From DASTGO01 sp035719045 (lineage in GTDB: Bacteria; Actinomycetota; Actinomycetes; Actinomycetales; Kineosporiaceae), in contig DASTGO010000449.1 of the NCBI GenBank assembly GCA_035719045.1, forward strand, positions 1 to 21,615: a DNA stretch of 21,615 nucleotides. Reading direction: 5' to 3'. Positions 14,641-21,504 of the stretch are shown in pieces (the first letter of the stretch is position 1; each line of letters begins with the position of its first letter). Position numbers and translations under genes: made by a program. The notes beneath the pieces are model-generated. The model saw only the letters and a program-made list of their open reading frames with translations, searched no databases and was not told the origin of the DNA.

Positions 14641-15327
14641 GTGACCGGGCCGGACCTGCCCGTCCTGGCCGGTCGGGCCAGCCTGCGGGAACGGATCGCG
14701 GGAAGCCTGCGTGCCGCCCTGGTCTCCGGCGGGATGGTTCCCGGGGCGACGTACTCCGTGCCGGCGCTGGCCGAGCGGTTCGGGGTGTCGGCCACCCCGG
14801 TCCGGGAGGCGATGCTCGACCTGGCCAAGGAGGGCCTGGTCGCGGCGGTGCCGAACAAGGGCTTCCGGGTCGTCGAGATCGGCGAGTCCGAGCTGGACGA
14901 GCTGACCGAGCTGCGGCGGCTGCTGGAGGTGCCCACCGCCGGTCGGCTGGCCGGCCGGATCCCCCCGGCCGACCTGGAGCGGCTGCGCGCGCTCGCCGGG
15001 CAGATCCAGGAACACGCCGACGGCGGTGACCTCATCGGCTACGTGGAGGCCGACCGGACCTTCCACCTGGAGCTGCTCGGCCTGGGCGGCAACCGGCAGC
15101 TGGTCGACCTGGTGGACCGGTTGCGGGCCAGGACCCGGCTGTACGGTCTGGGCCGGCTCGCCGCGCAGGGACAGCTCGCCCGCTCCGCGGCCGAGCACGT
15201 CGAGCTGCTGTCCGCCCTGGCCACCGGGGACGCCGCTGCCGTGGAGGACCTGATGTCGCGGCATATCGGCCACGTCCGGGGGATCTGGGCCGACCGTGCG
15301 GAGGACTGCGCGGCGGGCCGGCCATGA
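14641..15327 (+). CDS. GntR-family (FadR/FCD) transcriptional regulator
   Basis: A 228-residue regulator with an N-terminal winged helix-turn-helix (about 13-78; YSVPALAERFGVS, ATPVREAMLDLAKEGLV) and a C-terminal FCD ligand domain (about 85-215). The metal-binding set typical of FCD is complete: D138 and H142 in EADRTFHLELL, H186 in AAEHVELL, and H208 in SRHIGHV. Ligands of this subgroup are usually carboxylates, here perhaps hydroxyproline or a pathway intermediate. Translation starts at GTG 14641, one base after the deaminase stop; the frame is open upstream but only as a mirror of the deaminase gene. It overlaps the next gene by 4 bases. It probably represses its own operon through the site near 13675-13695. 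Confidence 0.9.
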   Translation: MTGPDLPVLAGRASLRERIAGSLRAALVSGGMVPGATYSVPALAERFGVSATPVREAMLDLAKEGLVAAVPNKGFRVVEIGESELDELTELRRLLEVPTAGRLAGRIPPADLERLRALAGQIQEHADGGDLIGYVEADRTFHLELLGLGGNRQLVDLVDRLRARTRLYGLGRLAAQGQLARSAAEHVELLSALATGDAAAVEDLMSRHIGHVRGIWADRAEDCAAGRP

Positions 15328-16616
15328 CCGGGACCCTGCCGACCGGTGGCCTGCCGACCGGTGGCCTGCCGAGCGGTGGTCCGCGGACCGGTGGCCTGCC
15401 GGCCGGGGGAGGGCGTGCGGATCCCCGGCCCGCGCCGCGGTCACGGTCCGGGGAACTGCCCCGGACCGTCGACGCCGTCGTGGTCGGGGCCGGGATCGTC
15501 GGCGCGGCCTGTGCGCATGAGCTCGCGGTGGCCGGGCTCTCGGTGCTCGTGGTCGACCGGGGACCGGTGGCCGGCGGCACCACCGGCCGCGGCGAGGGCA
15601 ATCTGCTGGTCTCGGACAAGGAACCCGGTCCGGAGCTCAACCTGGCGTTGCTGTCCCTGCGGCTGTGGCGGGAGTACGGCGACCTGCTCGGTCCCGGCTG
15701 CGAGCTGGAGGCCAAGGGCGGGCTGGTGGTGGCGTCCGGTCCGTCCGCGCTGGCCCCGCTGTTCCGGCTGGCACAGCTGCAGCGCGCGCAGGGGGTGATC
15801 GCGCAGACGGTTGCCCCCGACCAGCTTCCGGCGATCGAGCCGGAACTCGTGCGTGGCCTGGCCGGTGGCGTGTTCTACCCCCAGGACCACCAGGTGCAGC
15901 CGATGCTCGCGACGGCGATGCTGCTGCGGCGGGCCCGGGTGCTCGGCGGGGCCGAGGTGGTGACCGGCTGCGAGGTGATCGGGGTGCGCCGCGGTCACGG
16001 CGGGGAGGTGTCCGGGGTGGTCACCGACCGCGGGACGGTCGCCACCCCGGTGCTGGTGAACGCTGCCGGCACCTGGGGCGGGCAGCTGTCCCGGCTGGCC
16101 GGGGGCCCGGTGCCGGTGCTGCCGCGGCGCGGGTTCGTGCTGGTCACCGAACCGCTGCCGGTGCTGATCCGGCACAAGGTCTACACCGCCGAGTACATGG
16201 CGAACGTCGCCTCCGACGATGCGGCGCTGCAGACCTCGACGGTCGTGGAGGGCACCCCGTCCGGGACGGTGCTGATCGGGGCGAGCCGGGAGCGGGTCGG
16301 CCTCGAGCCGGGGATGGACTGGTCGGTGATCGCCCGGCTCGCCGCCCGCGCCGTCGAGGTGTTCCCGGTGCTGGCGCGGGCCCGGCTGCTGCGCAGCTAC
16401 TCCGGCTTCCGGCCGTACTGCCCGGACCATCTGCCGGTGATCGGGCCGGACGAGCGGGTGCCCGGCCTGTTCCATGCCTGCGGGCACGAGGGCGCCGGGA
16501 TCGGTCTCGCCCCGGCCACCGGCCGGCTGCTGGCCGCGGCGGTGACGGACCGGCGTCCGGAGCTGCCGCTGACCCCCTACTCCCCGAACCGGTTCGGAGC
16601 CGACGATGCCACCTGA
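15324..16616 (+). CDS. DAO-family FAD oxidoreductase, probable D-hydroxyproline dehydrogenase FAD subunit
   Basis: A 430-residue D-amino-acid-oxidase-fold flavoprotein related to HcnC/OoxB/LhpB. The FAD dinucleotide motif is VVVGAGIVGAACAHELA (about 52-68), followed by the second strand end VDRG and GGTTGRGEGNLL. The C-terminal FAD site is GHEGAGIGLAPATG. HcnABC-like dehydrogenases pair such a subunit with a small [2Fe-2S] protein and a second FAD subunit; both follow here, so electrons likely go to the respiratory chain and not to oxygen. The first 45 residues are an added Pro/Thr/Gly repeat tail (PTGGL units) with no family counterpart. ATG 15324 overlaps the regulator stop by 4 bases. The substrate (D- or cis-4-hydroxy-D-proline) is inferred from the operon. 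Confidence 0.88.
   Translation: MTGTLPTGGLPTGGLPSGGPRTGGLPAGGGRADPRPAPRSRSGELPRTVDAVVVGAGIVGAACAHELAVAGLSVLVVDRGPVAGGTTGRGEGNLLVSDKEPGPELNLALLSLRLWREYGDLLGPGCELEAKGGLVVASGPSALAPLFRLAQLQRAQGVIAQTVAPDQLPAIEPELVRGLAGGVFYPQDHQVQPMLATAMLLRRARVLGGAEVVTGCEVIGVRRGHGGEVSGVVTDRGTVATPVLVNAAGTWGGQLSRLAGGPVPVLPRRGFVLVTEPLPVLIRHKVYTAEYMANVASDDAALQTSTVVEGTPSGTVLIGASRERVGLEPGMDWSVIARLAARAVEVFPVLARARLLRSYSGFRPYCPDHLPVIGPDERVPGLFHACGHEGAGIGLAPATGRLLAAAVTDRRPELPLTPYSPNRFGADDAT
15336..15410 (+). repeat. five 15-bp tandem units at the 5' end of the FAD subunit gene
   Basis: Units begin at 15336, 15351, 15366, 15381 and 15396. The first two are identical (CTGCCGACCGGTGGC) and the others differ at one to a few bases. 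They encode the LPTGG-type repeats at residues 5-29, so copy number changes would alter only the N-terminal tail. Confidence 0.8.
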
Positions 16617-16650
16617 GCCGATGCCACCTGAGCCGACACCGCCGGAGCCG
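16606..16650 (+). repeat. 15-bp tandem duplication of a stop/start junction
   Basis: ATGCCACCTGAGCCG occurs twice exactly (16606-16620, 16621-16635), with a third degenerate unit (16636-16650). Each exact unit carries both an ATG in the downstream frame and a TGA in the upstream frame, so the overlap junction between the FAD subunit and the [2Fe-2S] protein has itself been duplicated. Confidence 0.8.
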
Positions 16651-17061
16651 ACGACACCACCCGGCACCGGACCCGAGGAGTTCCAGGTCCGCCTCGACGG
16701 GCGGCCGGTCCCGGCCCGAGCGGGGCAGACGGTGGCCGCGGTGCTGCTGGCGGCGGGAGTCCGGTCCTGGCGGACCACCCGGCAGGCGGGCCGCCCGCGT
16801 GGGCTGTTCTGCGGGATCGGGGTCTGCTTCGACTGCCTGGTCACCGTCGGGGGGACCCCCAACGTGCGGGCCTGCGTGACCCTGGCGGAGCCGGGGGACG
16901 ACATCCGTACCCAGCAGGGCACCGGCTGGCCGCTGCCCGTCCCCGCTTCCGGGACCGGGGCGGCCGCCGGAACCGGGGCGGCCGGCGGGACCGAGAAGGC
17001 CGCCGGAACCGAGAAGGCCGCCGGAACCGCAGCGGCCGGCGGTACGGAGGTGGCGCGGTGA
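16606..17061 (+). CDS. small (2Fe-2S)-binding subunit of the HcnABC-like dehydrogenase
   Basis: A 151-residue protein whose core (about 24-105) is a ferredoxin-like [2Fe-2S] domain of the HcnA/SoxA-N type. The cluster cysteines are C69, C74, C77 and C90 (FCGIGVCFDC, then RACVT), with the flanking TVAAVLLAAG typical of the family. It should relay electrons between the FAD subunits. Both ends are low-complexity: Pro/Glu repeats (MPPEP) in front, and a tail of Ala/Gly/Thr repeats (GTEKAA twice) behind. ATG 16606 has GGAG six bases upstream and overlaps the preceding gene by 11 bases; ATG 16621 is an equally framed alternative five codons later. The downstream gene starts on a GTGA overlap. Confidence 0.88.
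   Translation: MPPEPMPPEPTPPEPTTPPGTGPEEFQVRLDGRPVPARAGQTVAAVLLAAGVRSWRTTRQAGRPRGLFCGIGVCFDCLVTVGGTPNVRACVTLAEPGDDIRTQQGTGWPLPVPASGTGAAAGTGAAGGTEKAAGTEKAAGTAAAGGTEVAR
16990..17025 (+). repeat. perfect 18-bp tandem duplication at the 3' end of the [2Fe-2S] gene
   Basis: ACCGAGAAGGCCGCCGGA is present at 16990-17007 and again at 17008-17025 without differences, within a longer Ala/Gly/Thr-coding low-complexity stretch (about 16955-17045). It encodes two TEKAAG units of the tail. Confidence 0.8.
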
Positions 17062-18623
17062 CCGGTGTGCGGCGGGTGGACGTCGCGGTGATCGGCGGCG
17101 GGCCGGCCGGGGTGGCGGCGGCCGTGACCGCGGCCGAGGCCGGGGCCGGGGTGGTCCTGGTGGACGGCGCGCCGCGGCTGGGCGGCCAGTACTACCGGCG
17201 GCCGCCGGCCGGCAGCGAGCAGCTGTCCCGGGGCCGTCGGCGGCACCGGTGGCGGGCCTTCGACGGGCTCGAGGCACGTCTGGAGGAGTTGGTCGCCGCG
17301 GGTCGGCTGCAGGTGCTGCCCGGGACGACCGTCTGGTCGGCGGAGGGCGGCAGCCCCTTCCTGCTGCGCACCCGGGGTGGGGACCGTGACCCGCTCGCCC
17401 CGGTGGGCCTGCTCCGGGCCCGGACCGTGGTCCTGGCCACCGGGGCCCACGACCGGCAGTTGCCGTTCCCCGGCTGGGACCTGCCGGGGGTGATGACCGG
17501 GGGCGCGGCCCAGGCCCTGGTCAAGGGGTCCGGGGTGCTGCCGGGGCAGGCGGTGGTGGTGGCCGGGACCGGCCCGTTCCTGCTCGCTGTGGCGGCCACG
17601 CTGCTGCGGGCGGGCGGCCGGGTGGTCGCCGTCGTCGAGGCGAACACCCCGCACCGGCTGCTGACCAGGCCGTCGGAGCTGCTGCCGGGGCTGGGCCGCA
17701 GCGGTCAGCTGGCCGGGTTCGCGGCCTTGCTGGTCCGGCACCGGGTGCGCTACCTGGCCCGGCACCGGGTGCTGCGGGCGGTCGGCGGCGACGCGGTGGG
17801 CGCGGTGGTGGTGGCCCGGGTGGACGGGCAGGGACGGGTCCGGTCAGGGACCGAGCGGGAACTGGCCTGCGACGTGCTGGCCGTCGGGCAGGGATTCGTC
17901 CCGCAGACCGATCTGGCCGTGCAGCTGGGCTGTCCGGTCGGCACCGGTACGGACGGCGGTCCGGCGGTCACCGTGGACGACCTGCAGCAGGCCGGCGTGC
18001 CCGGGGTGTTCGCCGCGGGGGAGAGCACCGGGGTGGGCGGTGCCGAACTGGCCCTGGTCGAGGGACTGGTGGCCGGGGCCGCCGCCGCCCGCAGGCTGGG
18101 CCTGGCCCCGGCCGTGGACCAGGACCTGCTGCGCCGCCGGCAGCGCCGGGTGGCCGGGCTGCGCCGGTTCGCGGACGCCCTGCACCGCACCTTCCCCGCG
18201 GATCCGGGCTGGGCGCAGCGGGTGGACGACGCGACGCTGATCTGCCGCTGCGAGGAGGTCACCGCGGGGCGGGTCCGGGAGGCGGTGACCGGCCTCGGGG
18301 CGGCCGACCCGCGCACGGTCAAGCTGCTCACCCGGGCCGGGATGGGCTGGTGCCAGGGCAGGATCTGCGCCGAGGCCGTGGACCGGCTCTGCCCGCCGCC
18401 GCCGGACCCGGCCGCCGGGACCGCCCGGATGCTGTCCGCCGCGAAGCGCCCGCTGGCCGTACCCGTCGGGCTCGGTGCCCTGGCCGCGATGGACGGTCCC
18501 GGCCCGGACCCTGGACATCCGGGAGCTGGCCCGGCCGGACCGTCCGCGGGAGGATCGCCCGGGCCCCGCCCGCTGTCCACCCCCGACCAGCCCCGCCGTG
18601 ACCAGGAGGGACCGACCCCATGA
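17058..18623 (+). CDS. FAD/NAD(P)-type oxidoreductase subunit with C-terminal BFD-like [2Fe-2S] domain
   Basis: A 521-residue protein of the HcnB/OoxA type. It has two nucleotide-binding Rossmann motifs: VIGGGPAGVAAAVTAAEAG near residues 11-29, and VVVAGTGPFLLAVAATLL near 165-185. Between them lies the typical LATGAHDRQLPFPGWDLPGVMTGGA tract (split: LATGAHDRQLPF, then PGWDLPGVMTGG). A BFD-like [2Fe-2S] domain follows with C396, C398, C432 and C437 (ICRCEEVTAG; GWCQGRIC). It is the second flavin subunit of the heteromeric dehydrogenase. The last 70 residues form a Pro/Gly-rich tail. The start is GTG 17058 (GTGA overlap) with GGAGG seven bases upstream. The end overlaps the aldehyde dehydrogenase start by 4 bases. 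Confidence 0.88.
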   Translation: MTGVRRVDVAVIGGGPAGVAAAVTAAEAGAGVVLVDGAPRLGGQYYRRPPAGSEQLSRGRRRHRWRAFDGLEARLEELVAAGRLQVLPGTTVWSAEGGSPFLLRTRGGDRDPLAPVGLLRARTVVLATGAHDRQLPFPGWDLPGVMTGGAAQALVKGSGVLPGQAVVVAGTGPFLLAVAATLLRAGGRVVAVVEANTPHRLLTRPSELLPGLGRSGQLAGFAALLVRHRVRYLARHRVLRAVGGDAVGAVVVARVDGQGRVRSGTERELACDVLAVGQGFVPQTDLAVQLGCPVGTGTDGGPAVTVDDLQQAGVPGVFAAGESTGVGGAELALVEGLVAGAAAARRLGLAPAVDQDLLRRRQRRVAGLRRFADALHRTFPADPGWAQRVDDATLICRCEEVTAGRVREAVTGLGAADPRTVKLLTRAGMGWCQGRICAEAVDRLCPPPPDPAAGTARMLSAAKRPLAVPVGLGALAAMDGPGPDPGHPGAGPAGPSAGGSPGPRPLSTPDQPRRDQEGPTP

Positions 18624-20095
18624 CCACCCCCGACCGGCAGGGTGACCGTGCCGTGGAGCGGGCCTGTGCGCAGGCGGTCGCCGCCGCGGACTGGCTGGCC
18701 GGCACCGACCCGCAGCGCCGCGCCGCCGTGCTGACCGCCCTGGCCGACGCCGTGGACGCCGCCGCGGACGAGCTGGTCCCGATCGCCCGGGCGGAGAGTG
18801 CGCTGCCGACGGCGCGGCTGACCGGTGAGGTGGCCCGGACCAGCGGCCAGCTGCGGCTGTTCGCCGAGGTGGTGCGGGACGGGGCCTGTTTCGAGGTCAC
18901 CGTCGACACCGCCCGGCCGGACCTCGCCCCGCCGCGGCCGGACCTGCGGCGCTGGCTGGTCGGGCTGGGACCGGTCGCGGTCTTCGGCGCCTCCAACTTC
19001 CCGTTCGCGTTCTCGACCCTGGGCAACGACACCGCGTCGGCGCTGGCGGCGGGCTGCCCGGTGGTGGTGAAGACCCATCCGGGACATCCGCGGCTGACCG
19101 CGGCCACGGTTGCCGTGGCCCGCCGGGCGCTGGCGGAGGTGGCGCCCGAGGGTGTGGCGGACGGCATCGTCACCGCGGTGGGTCCGGACGTCGAGACCGG
19201 GGTGGCCCTGGTCCGCGACGACCGGATCGAGGCGGTCGGATTTACCGGCAGCGCCCGTGGCGGCCTGGCCCTGCAGCGGATCGCGCAGGACCGTCCCCGG
19301 CCGATCCCGTTCTACGGGGAGCTGGGCAGCATCAATCCCGTCTTCGTCACCCGGGCCGCGGCGGCCGCACGTCCCCGGGAGATCGCCGCCGGTTTCGTGG
19401 GCTCGTACACCCTGGGCGCCGGGCAGTACTGCACCAAACCCGGCTTGCTGGTGGTGCCGCGCGGCTCGGGGATGCGCGGGGCGGTGGTCGAGGCGGTGGC
19501 CGGGGTGGGTGCCCAGGCGATGCTGAACCCGGGGGTGCGGGCGGGGTTCCTGGCCGGGCTGGACCATCGGCTCGCCCTGCCCGGGGTCGAGGTCCTGCTG
19601 CCCGGCGGGGTCGACCCGGAGACCGCCGCGGTCGCGCCCTCCCTGGTCGCGGTGCCGATCGGGCTCACCGCCGACGTCCCGGACCTGCTGGAGGAGTGTT
19701 TCGGGCCGACCTCGCTGCTGGTGGAGTACGAGGACGAGGCGGAGCTGGCCGACCTGGCCCGGCGGCTGCCCGGCGTGCTCACCGCGACGGTCGCGGGGGA
19801 GGTCGGTGAACCGGTGCTGGCGGAGTTGCTCCCGCTGCTGGAGGCCCGGGCTGGCCGGGTGCTGTGGAACGGGTGGCCGACCGGCGTGGCCGTCACCTGG
19901 TCCATGCAGCACGGCGGGCCGTTCCCGTCGGCCACCACCGCCCTGCACACCAGCGTGGGGGCCGCCGCAGTGCGCCGGTTCCTGCGCCCGGTGACCTGGC
20001 AGGGATTCCCGCAGGACCTGCTGCCCGAGGCGCTGCGCGACGCCAACCCCTGGCGGCTGCCCCGCCGGGTGGACGGCGTCCTCCGCCTCCCGTAG
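18620..20095 (+). CDS. aldehyde dehydrogenase, probable 2-oxoglutarate semialdehyde (2,5-dioxovalerate) dehydrogenase
   Basis: A 491-residue aldehyde dehydrogenase. Features specific to the ketoglutarate-semialdehyde subgroup are FGASNFPFAFSTLGNDTASA, KTHPGHP, FTGSARGG, and near the end TWSMQHGGPFPSATT. The catalytic cysteine is C271 (GAGQYCTKPG) and the general base is E234 (YGELGSINP). It would oxidise 2-oxoglutarate semialdehyde to 2-oxoglutarate with NAD(P)+, the last step that links hydroxyproline (or hexarate/pentose) degradation to the TCA cycle. The ATG overlaps the previous stop by 4 bases. It is the last gene of the operon; a triplicated 16-bp repeat follows and the next gene is on the opposite strand. 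The enzyme family is secure; the physiological pathway is from context. Confidence 0.9.
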   Translation: MTTPDRQGDRAVERACAQAVAAADWLAGTDPQRRAAVLTALADAVDAAADELVPIARAESALPTARLTGEVARTSGQLRLFAEVVRDGACFEVTVDTARPDLAPPRPDLRRWLVGLGPVAVFGASNFPFAFSTLGNDTASALAAGCPVVVKTHPGHPRLTAATVAVARRALAEVAPEGVADGIVTAVGPDVETGVALVRDDRIEAVGFTGSARGGLALQRIAQDRPRPIPFYGELGSINPVFVTRAAAAARPREIAAGFVGSYTLGAGQYCTKPGLLVVPRGSGMRGAVVEAVAGVGAQAMLNPGVRAGFLAGLDHRLALPGVEVLLPGGVDPETAAVAPSLVAVPIGLTADVPDLLEECFGPTSLLVEYEDEAELADLARRLPGVLTATVAGEVGEPVLAELLPLLEARAGRVLWNGWPTGVAVTWSMQHGGPFPSATTALHTSVGAAAVRRFLRPVTWQGFPQDLLPEALRDANPWRLPRRVDGVLRLP

Positions 20096-20107
20096 CCCGC
20101 GCCGCTT

Positions 20108-20155
20108 CCCCGTAGCGGTGCTGCCCCGTAGCGGTGCTGCCCCGTAGCGGTGCTG
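20108..20155. repeat. three perfect 16-bp tandem repeats after the catabolic operon
   Basis: CCCCGTAGCGGTGCTG occurs at 20108-20123, 20124-20139 and 20140-20155 with no differences, filling most of the spacer between the convergent aldehyde dehydrogenase and phosphoesterase genes. The core CCCGTAG also overlaps the aldehyde dehydrogenase stop codon (about 20090-20095), suggesting the array grew from the gene end. No hairpin terminator is evident here. Confidence 0.9.
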
Positions 20156-20165
20156 TGCGGCCGGG

Positions 20166-20696
20166 TCAGTGCCCGGGCCGTCGCCGTGCCGGCGGGTTCG
20201 GGAGCAGGTGGAGCTCCACGTCGCGCAGGCGGCCGCTGTCGGCGACGGCGGTCAGGTAGCTGGCGTGCGGCTGGCGCCGCCGGTCGGTGGGGGATCCGGG
20301 GTTGAGCAGCCGCAGCCCGGCGGGGGTGGTGGTGTCCCACGGGATGTGGCTGTGCCCGAAGACGAGCACGTCGAGCTCCGGGTAGGCGGCATCGCAGCGG
20401 CGTTCCCGCCCGTCGGCCGGGCCGGTCTCGTGCACCACCGCGAACCGGACCCCGTCCACCGTCCGGCGCGCCACCTCGGGCAGCCGGGCCCGCAGCGCCG
20501 CGCCGTCGTTGTTGCCGTACACCGCCAGCAGGTCGGCCGCCCGGGCCGCGAGCCGGTCGAGCAAGTCCTCCCCGACCCAGTCCCCGGCATGCACGACCAG
20601 TTGCGCCGCCTCGACCGCGGCCCACAGCGGCTCGGGCAGGTCGCGGGCCCTGCTCGGGACGTGGGTGTCGGAAAGGATCACCAGGGACACCGGCAC
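20166..20696 (-). CDS. YfcE/MJ0936-type metallophosphoesterase
   Basis: A 176-residue calcineurin-like phosphoesterase. All metal-binding motifs of the small YfcE-like class are present: LSDTHVP (D10, H12), HAGDW (D39), YGNND (N63), VVHE (H89) and GHSHIPW (H115, H117). Such enzymes hydrolyse phosphodiesters in vitro, but physiological substrates are mostly unknown. The start is GTG 20696, which puts the first strand VSLVILSDTH right at the N-terminus as usual; no strong ribosome site is visible upstream. It converges on the catabolic operon and diverges from the small gene at 20946. No functional link with either is evident. Confidence 0.88.
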   Translation of the reverse strand: MPVSLVILSDTHVPSRARDLPEPLWAAVEAAQLVVHAGDWVGEDLLDRLAARAADLLAVYGNNDGAALRARLPEVARRTVDGVRFAVVHETGPADGRERRCDAAYPELDVLVFGHSHIPWDTTTPAGLRLLNPGSPTDRRRQPHASYLTAVADSGRLRDVELHLLPNPPARRRPGH

Positions 20697-20800
20697 CCGG
20701 CCACCCTAGGCCTGCGAGGAAGTCCCACGAGAACCCCAATCGGTGACCAATTGTGATGCAAAGAGCACTCTGTGTTTCCAAACTGGTGGTGATCGGTCGG

Positions 20801-20925
20801 CGCGAGGCCCAGGATGGGCGGTGTCGCGGCGGTACCCCACCGCCGCTTGCGCGGGACGGGTGATGGTGAGGGTGCGCGCTGCAGTCGGCTTGCCGACCGG
20901 CCGATACAGGACGCGAGCCGTCCTG
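20801..20925 (+). promoter_or_regulatory. possible structured 5' leader of the small gene at 20946
   Basis: Several inverted repeats follow one another: CGCGA/TCGCG (20801-20805, 20824-20828) enclosing GCCCA/TGGGC (20807-20811, 20815-20819); GCGGCGGT/ACCGCCGC (20826-20833, 20839-20846), which competes with the first stem; GTCGGC/GCCGAC (20884-20889, 20892-20897); and CAGGAC/GTCCTG (20907-20912, 20920-20925). The ribosome site follows at 20931-20939. In GC-rich DNA some stems arise by chance. I recognise no known riboswitch. The stretch 20735-20790 before it is AT-richer and probably holds promoters for the divergent genes. Confidence 0.3.
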
Positions 20926-20945
20926 CGTGGGAAGGAAGGCCGGTC

Positions 20946-21353
20946 ATGACGGTCAACTCCGTCTATTCGGTGAACTCCGTGAACGCCGGCCTGCCGCCCC
21001 TGATGTCGGTGGCCTCCTCCCCGGTCGGCGAACTGCGTACCACCGTGCTGACCGCCGTTGCCGGAACCCTGAACACCAGCGTGGCCGACGTCCAGGGCCG
21101 GTTGCGGGCCGGGCAGACGCTGGCCGACCTGGCCCGCTCGGTCGGGATGTCCCGGGACGAGCTGATGGCCTCGGTGCGGGCGGCGGTGACCGCCTCCGGC
21201 CGGCTGACCCCGGACCTCGACGTCGACGAGGTCGTGCAGCGGATCGCCGACCAGCGCAAGAAGACCGAACGCAGTTCCGGCGGAACCCCGCGATCCGGCC
21301 CGCACGTCCCCCGGGACGGCGACACCGGCAGCCTGCTGGACGTCCGGCTGTGA
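20946..21353 (+). CDS. small protein of unknown function with a Leu/Ala-helical core
   Basis: This 135-residue protein is not assigned to a named family. The N-terminus is Ser/Val/Asn-rich with a repeated NSVxSVNS pattern (residues 3-13) and no signal peptide or membrane helix. The core (about 27-100) is helical: TSVADVQGRLRAGQTLADLA, then VGMSRDELMASVRAAV, then a second helical part ending VQRIADQRKK. The layout 'helix, RxGQTLADLA, helix' resembles repeats seen in DUF2680-like proteins, but I am not confident of that. The C-terminus is polar (SSGGTPRSGPH). ATG 20946 is supported by GAAGGAAGG ending six bases upstream; the open frame extends 44 codons further but without family-like sequence. 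It stands alone behind a possibly structured leader. Confidence 0.7.
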   Translation: MTVNSVYSVNSVNAGLPPLMSVASSPVGELRTTVLTAVAGTLNTSVADVQGRLRAGQTLADLARSVGMSRDELMASVRAAVTASGRLTPDLDVDEVVQRIADQRKKTERSSGGTPRSGPHVPRDGDTGSLLDVRL

Positions 21354-21379
21354 GCGAGCGCAGCAAGCGAAGCGATAGG
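21351..21379. repeat. stop-codon-adjacent Ser-Glu-Arg-type repeat element
   Basis: Beginning with the TGA of the small gene, the sequence reads TGAGCGAGCGCAGCAAGCGA then AGCGATAGG, a chain of AGCGA/GCGCAGC words. In one frame it reads SERSKRSDR. Similar runs next to stop codons are familiar from actinobacterial genomes as dispersed extragenic repeats; that statement is from memory and only one copy is in this window. Confidence 0.4.
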
Positions 21380-21504
21380 CCCGTCCCGTGAGCCCGGCCC
21401 GGGTCCCGACCCCGTCCTGGTCAACAGTCCCTGTCCGTCTGGTCAAGATGCCCCGACACGAAGCCGAGACACCCACCGTGAGTTGCCCTGTGTCAACCTC
21501 CCGG

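Noticed and set aside
15336..15410. CRISPR-like repeat array
   Set aside because: Units are 15 bp and contiguous with no spacers, in frame inside a gene; the same holds for the 20108-20155 array (16 bp, no spacers).
15441..19948. Two long minus-strand frames (774 and 732 codons) opposite the catabolic operon
   Set aside because: No family features; the plus strand has four overlapping genes with intact cofactor and catalytic motifs.
20801..20945. c-di-GMP or other known riboswitch in the leader of the small gene
   Set aside because: I could not find the conserved cores of GEMM-I (such as the CAC..GGCAAACC region) or of other familiar classes; only generic stems are visible.
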